13,043 nt of DNA from JAFGQJ01 sp964588525. GTDB lineage: Bacteria; Spirochaetota; Spirochaetia; SZUA-6; DRHE01. The stretch is taken from assembly GCA_964588525.1 (NCBI GenBank), contig CAZPQC010000105.1, forward strand, positions 1 through 13,043, written 5' to 3'. Positions within the stretch are counted from its first letter, which is position 1. Each line of letters opens with the position of its first letter. Shown in pieces: positions 12,717 to 13,043 of the stretch. The position numbers and the translations under genes are program-made. Below the pieces are notes generated by a model, which had not been told where the DNA came from, did not search any database, and saw only the letters and a program-made list of their open reading frames with translations.

Positions 12717-13043
12717 ATGACGAGCAATAAAATGATCAGACTGGGAAAGAGCGGACTGCAGGTTACCCGTATCGGCTTCGGGGGAATTCCCATCCAGCGT
12801 CTCAGCGAACAGCAGTCCATCAACGTCCTCCGGCGGGCCCTGGACGGGGGTCTCAACTGGATCGACACGGCCACCGGCTACGGGACTTCGGAGGAGCGGA
12901 TCGGCATAGCAATCAAGAAGTACCCCCGATCCGACGTACTGGTATTTACCAAGGGACCCGCTCGAGAACCCGAAGCCCTCCGAGAGCAGATCGAGCTTTC
13001 TTTTCAGCGTCTGCAAACCGGCTACATCGACCTCTACCAGTTT
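12717..13043 (+). CDS. Aldo/keto reductase, N-terminal part, cut by the right edge
   Basis: 109 codons are visible and the frame is open to the edge. The N-terminus (IRLGKSGLQVTRIGFGG) is typical of AKR family proteins that begin with a beta-hairpin and strand 1. Catalytic residues are visible: Asp50 and Tyr55 in WIDTATGYGTSEERIG and Lys79 in VFTKG. The fourth (His after DLYQF) would be just past the edge. It reduces carbonyls with NAD(P)H in the cytosol; the substrate is unknown. The TYGxSEE-like form suggests the AKR subgroup found near oxidoreductase and ferredoxin-associated relatives, but the C-terminus is missing so that cannot be tested. Start 12717 fits the leaderless promoter; an in-frame ATG at 12732 is the alternative. 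Confidence 0.88.
   Translation, partial: MTSNKMIRLGKSGLQVTRIGFGGIPIQRLSEQQSINVLRRALDGGLNWIDTATGYGTSEERIGIAIKKYPRSDVLVFTKGPAREPEALREQIELSFQRLQTGYIDLYQF

Noticed and set aside
12357..13016. Minus-strand open frame covering the end of the glycosyltransferase-like gene and the AKR gene
   Set aside because: It is antisense to two plus-strand genes with recognisable motifs.

Overview
This is a GC-rich bacterial chromosomal window of housekeeping metabolism. It is dominated by one complete tryptophan operon and flanked by singly transcribed metabolic genes. There are no tRNA, rRNA, CRISPR, phage or transposase genes. The phylum cannot be fixed from the sequence. The mix of SD-led genes and apparently leaderless genes, the [4Fe-4S] APS-reductase-type CysH, and two alpha-oxoamine synthases suggest an environmental bacterium outside the well-studied model groups. 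A spirochaete or a Bacteroidota-related lineage is only a guess.

Left part (1-4107). An alpha-oxoamine synthase gene runs off the left edge on the minus strand (1-640). An AT-rich divergent intergenic region with a perfect 29-nt palindrome (734-762) separates it from a cysH-like APS/PAPS reductase gene (907-1611). A double-domain VOC/glyoxalase-family gene converges on cysH (2700-1639, minus). It is divergent from kbl, glycine C-acetyltransferase (2920-4107), across a regulatory region with a 19-nt palindrome, several inverted repeats and a 14-bp direct repeat.

Centre (4108-11114). A kbl terminator is followed by a strong sigma70-type promoter. Next comes a tryptophan leader: a 21-codon leader peptide gene not obvious by length, with three Trp codons in a W-S-W-W block, and then four sequentially overlapping stems ending in an intrinsic terminator (4362-4387). 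The structural genes follow as trpE, trpGD (fused), trpC, trpF, trpB and trpA. Every junction overlaps by 4 or 8 nt, so the whole set is translationally coupled. Together they convert chorismate to tryptophan. Control is predicted at transcription (attenuation) and at enzyme level (LLES feedback motif in TrpE).

Right part (11115-13043). A 153-nt spacer with mutually exclusive inverted repeats precedes a 441-codon glycosyltransferase-B-like gene (MGDG synthase/MurG-like signatures). A 5'-partial aldo/keto reductase gene that looks leaderless runs off the right edge.

The most notable signals are: (i) the five-segment relay attenuator upstream of trpE, whose geometry gives the correct regulatory logic; (ii) four genes (VOC, kbl, trpL, AKR) whose -10 elements lie only 6-12 nt from the start codon, implying leaderless or near-leaderless mRNAs; (iii) a Glu in place of the usual general-acid Asp in TrpF.
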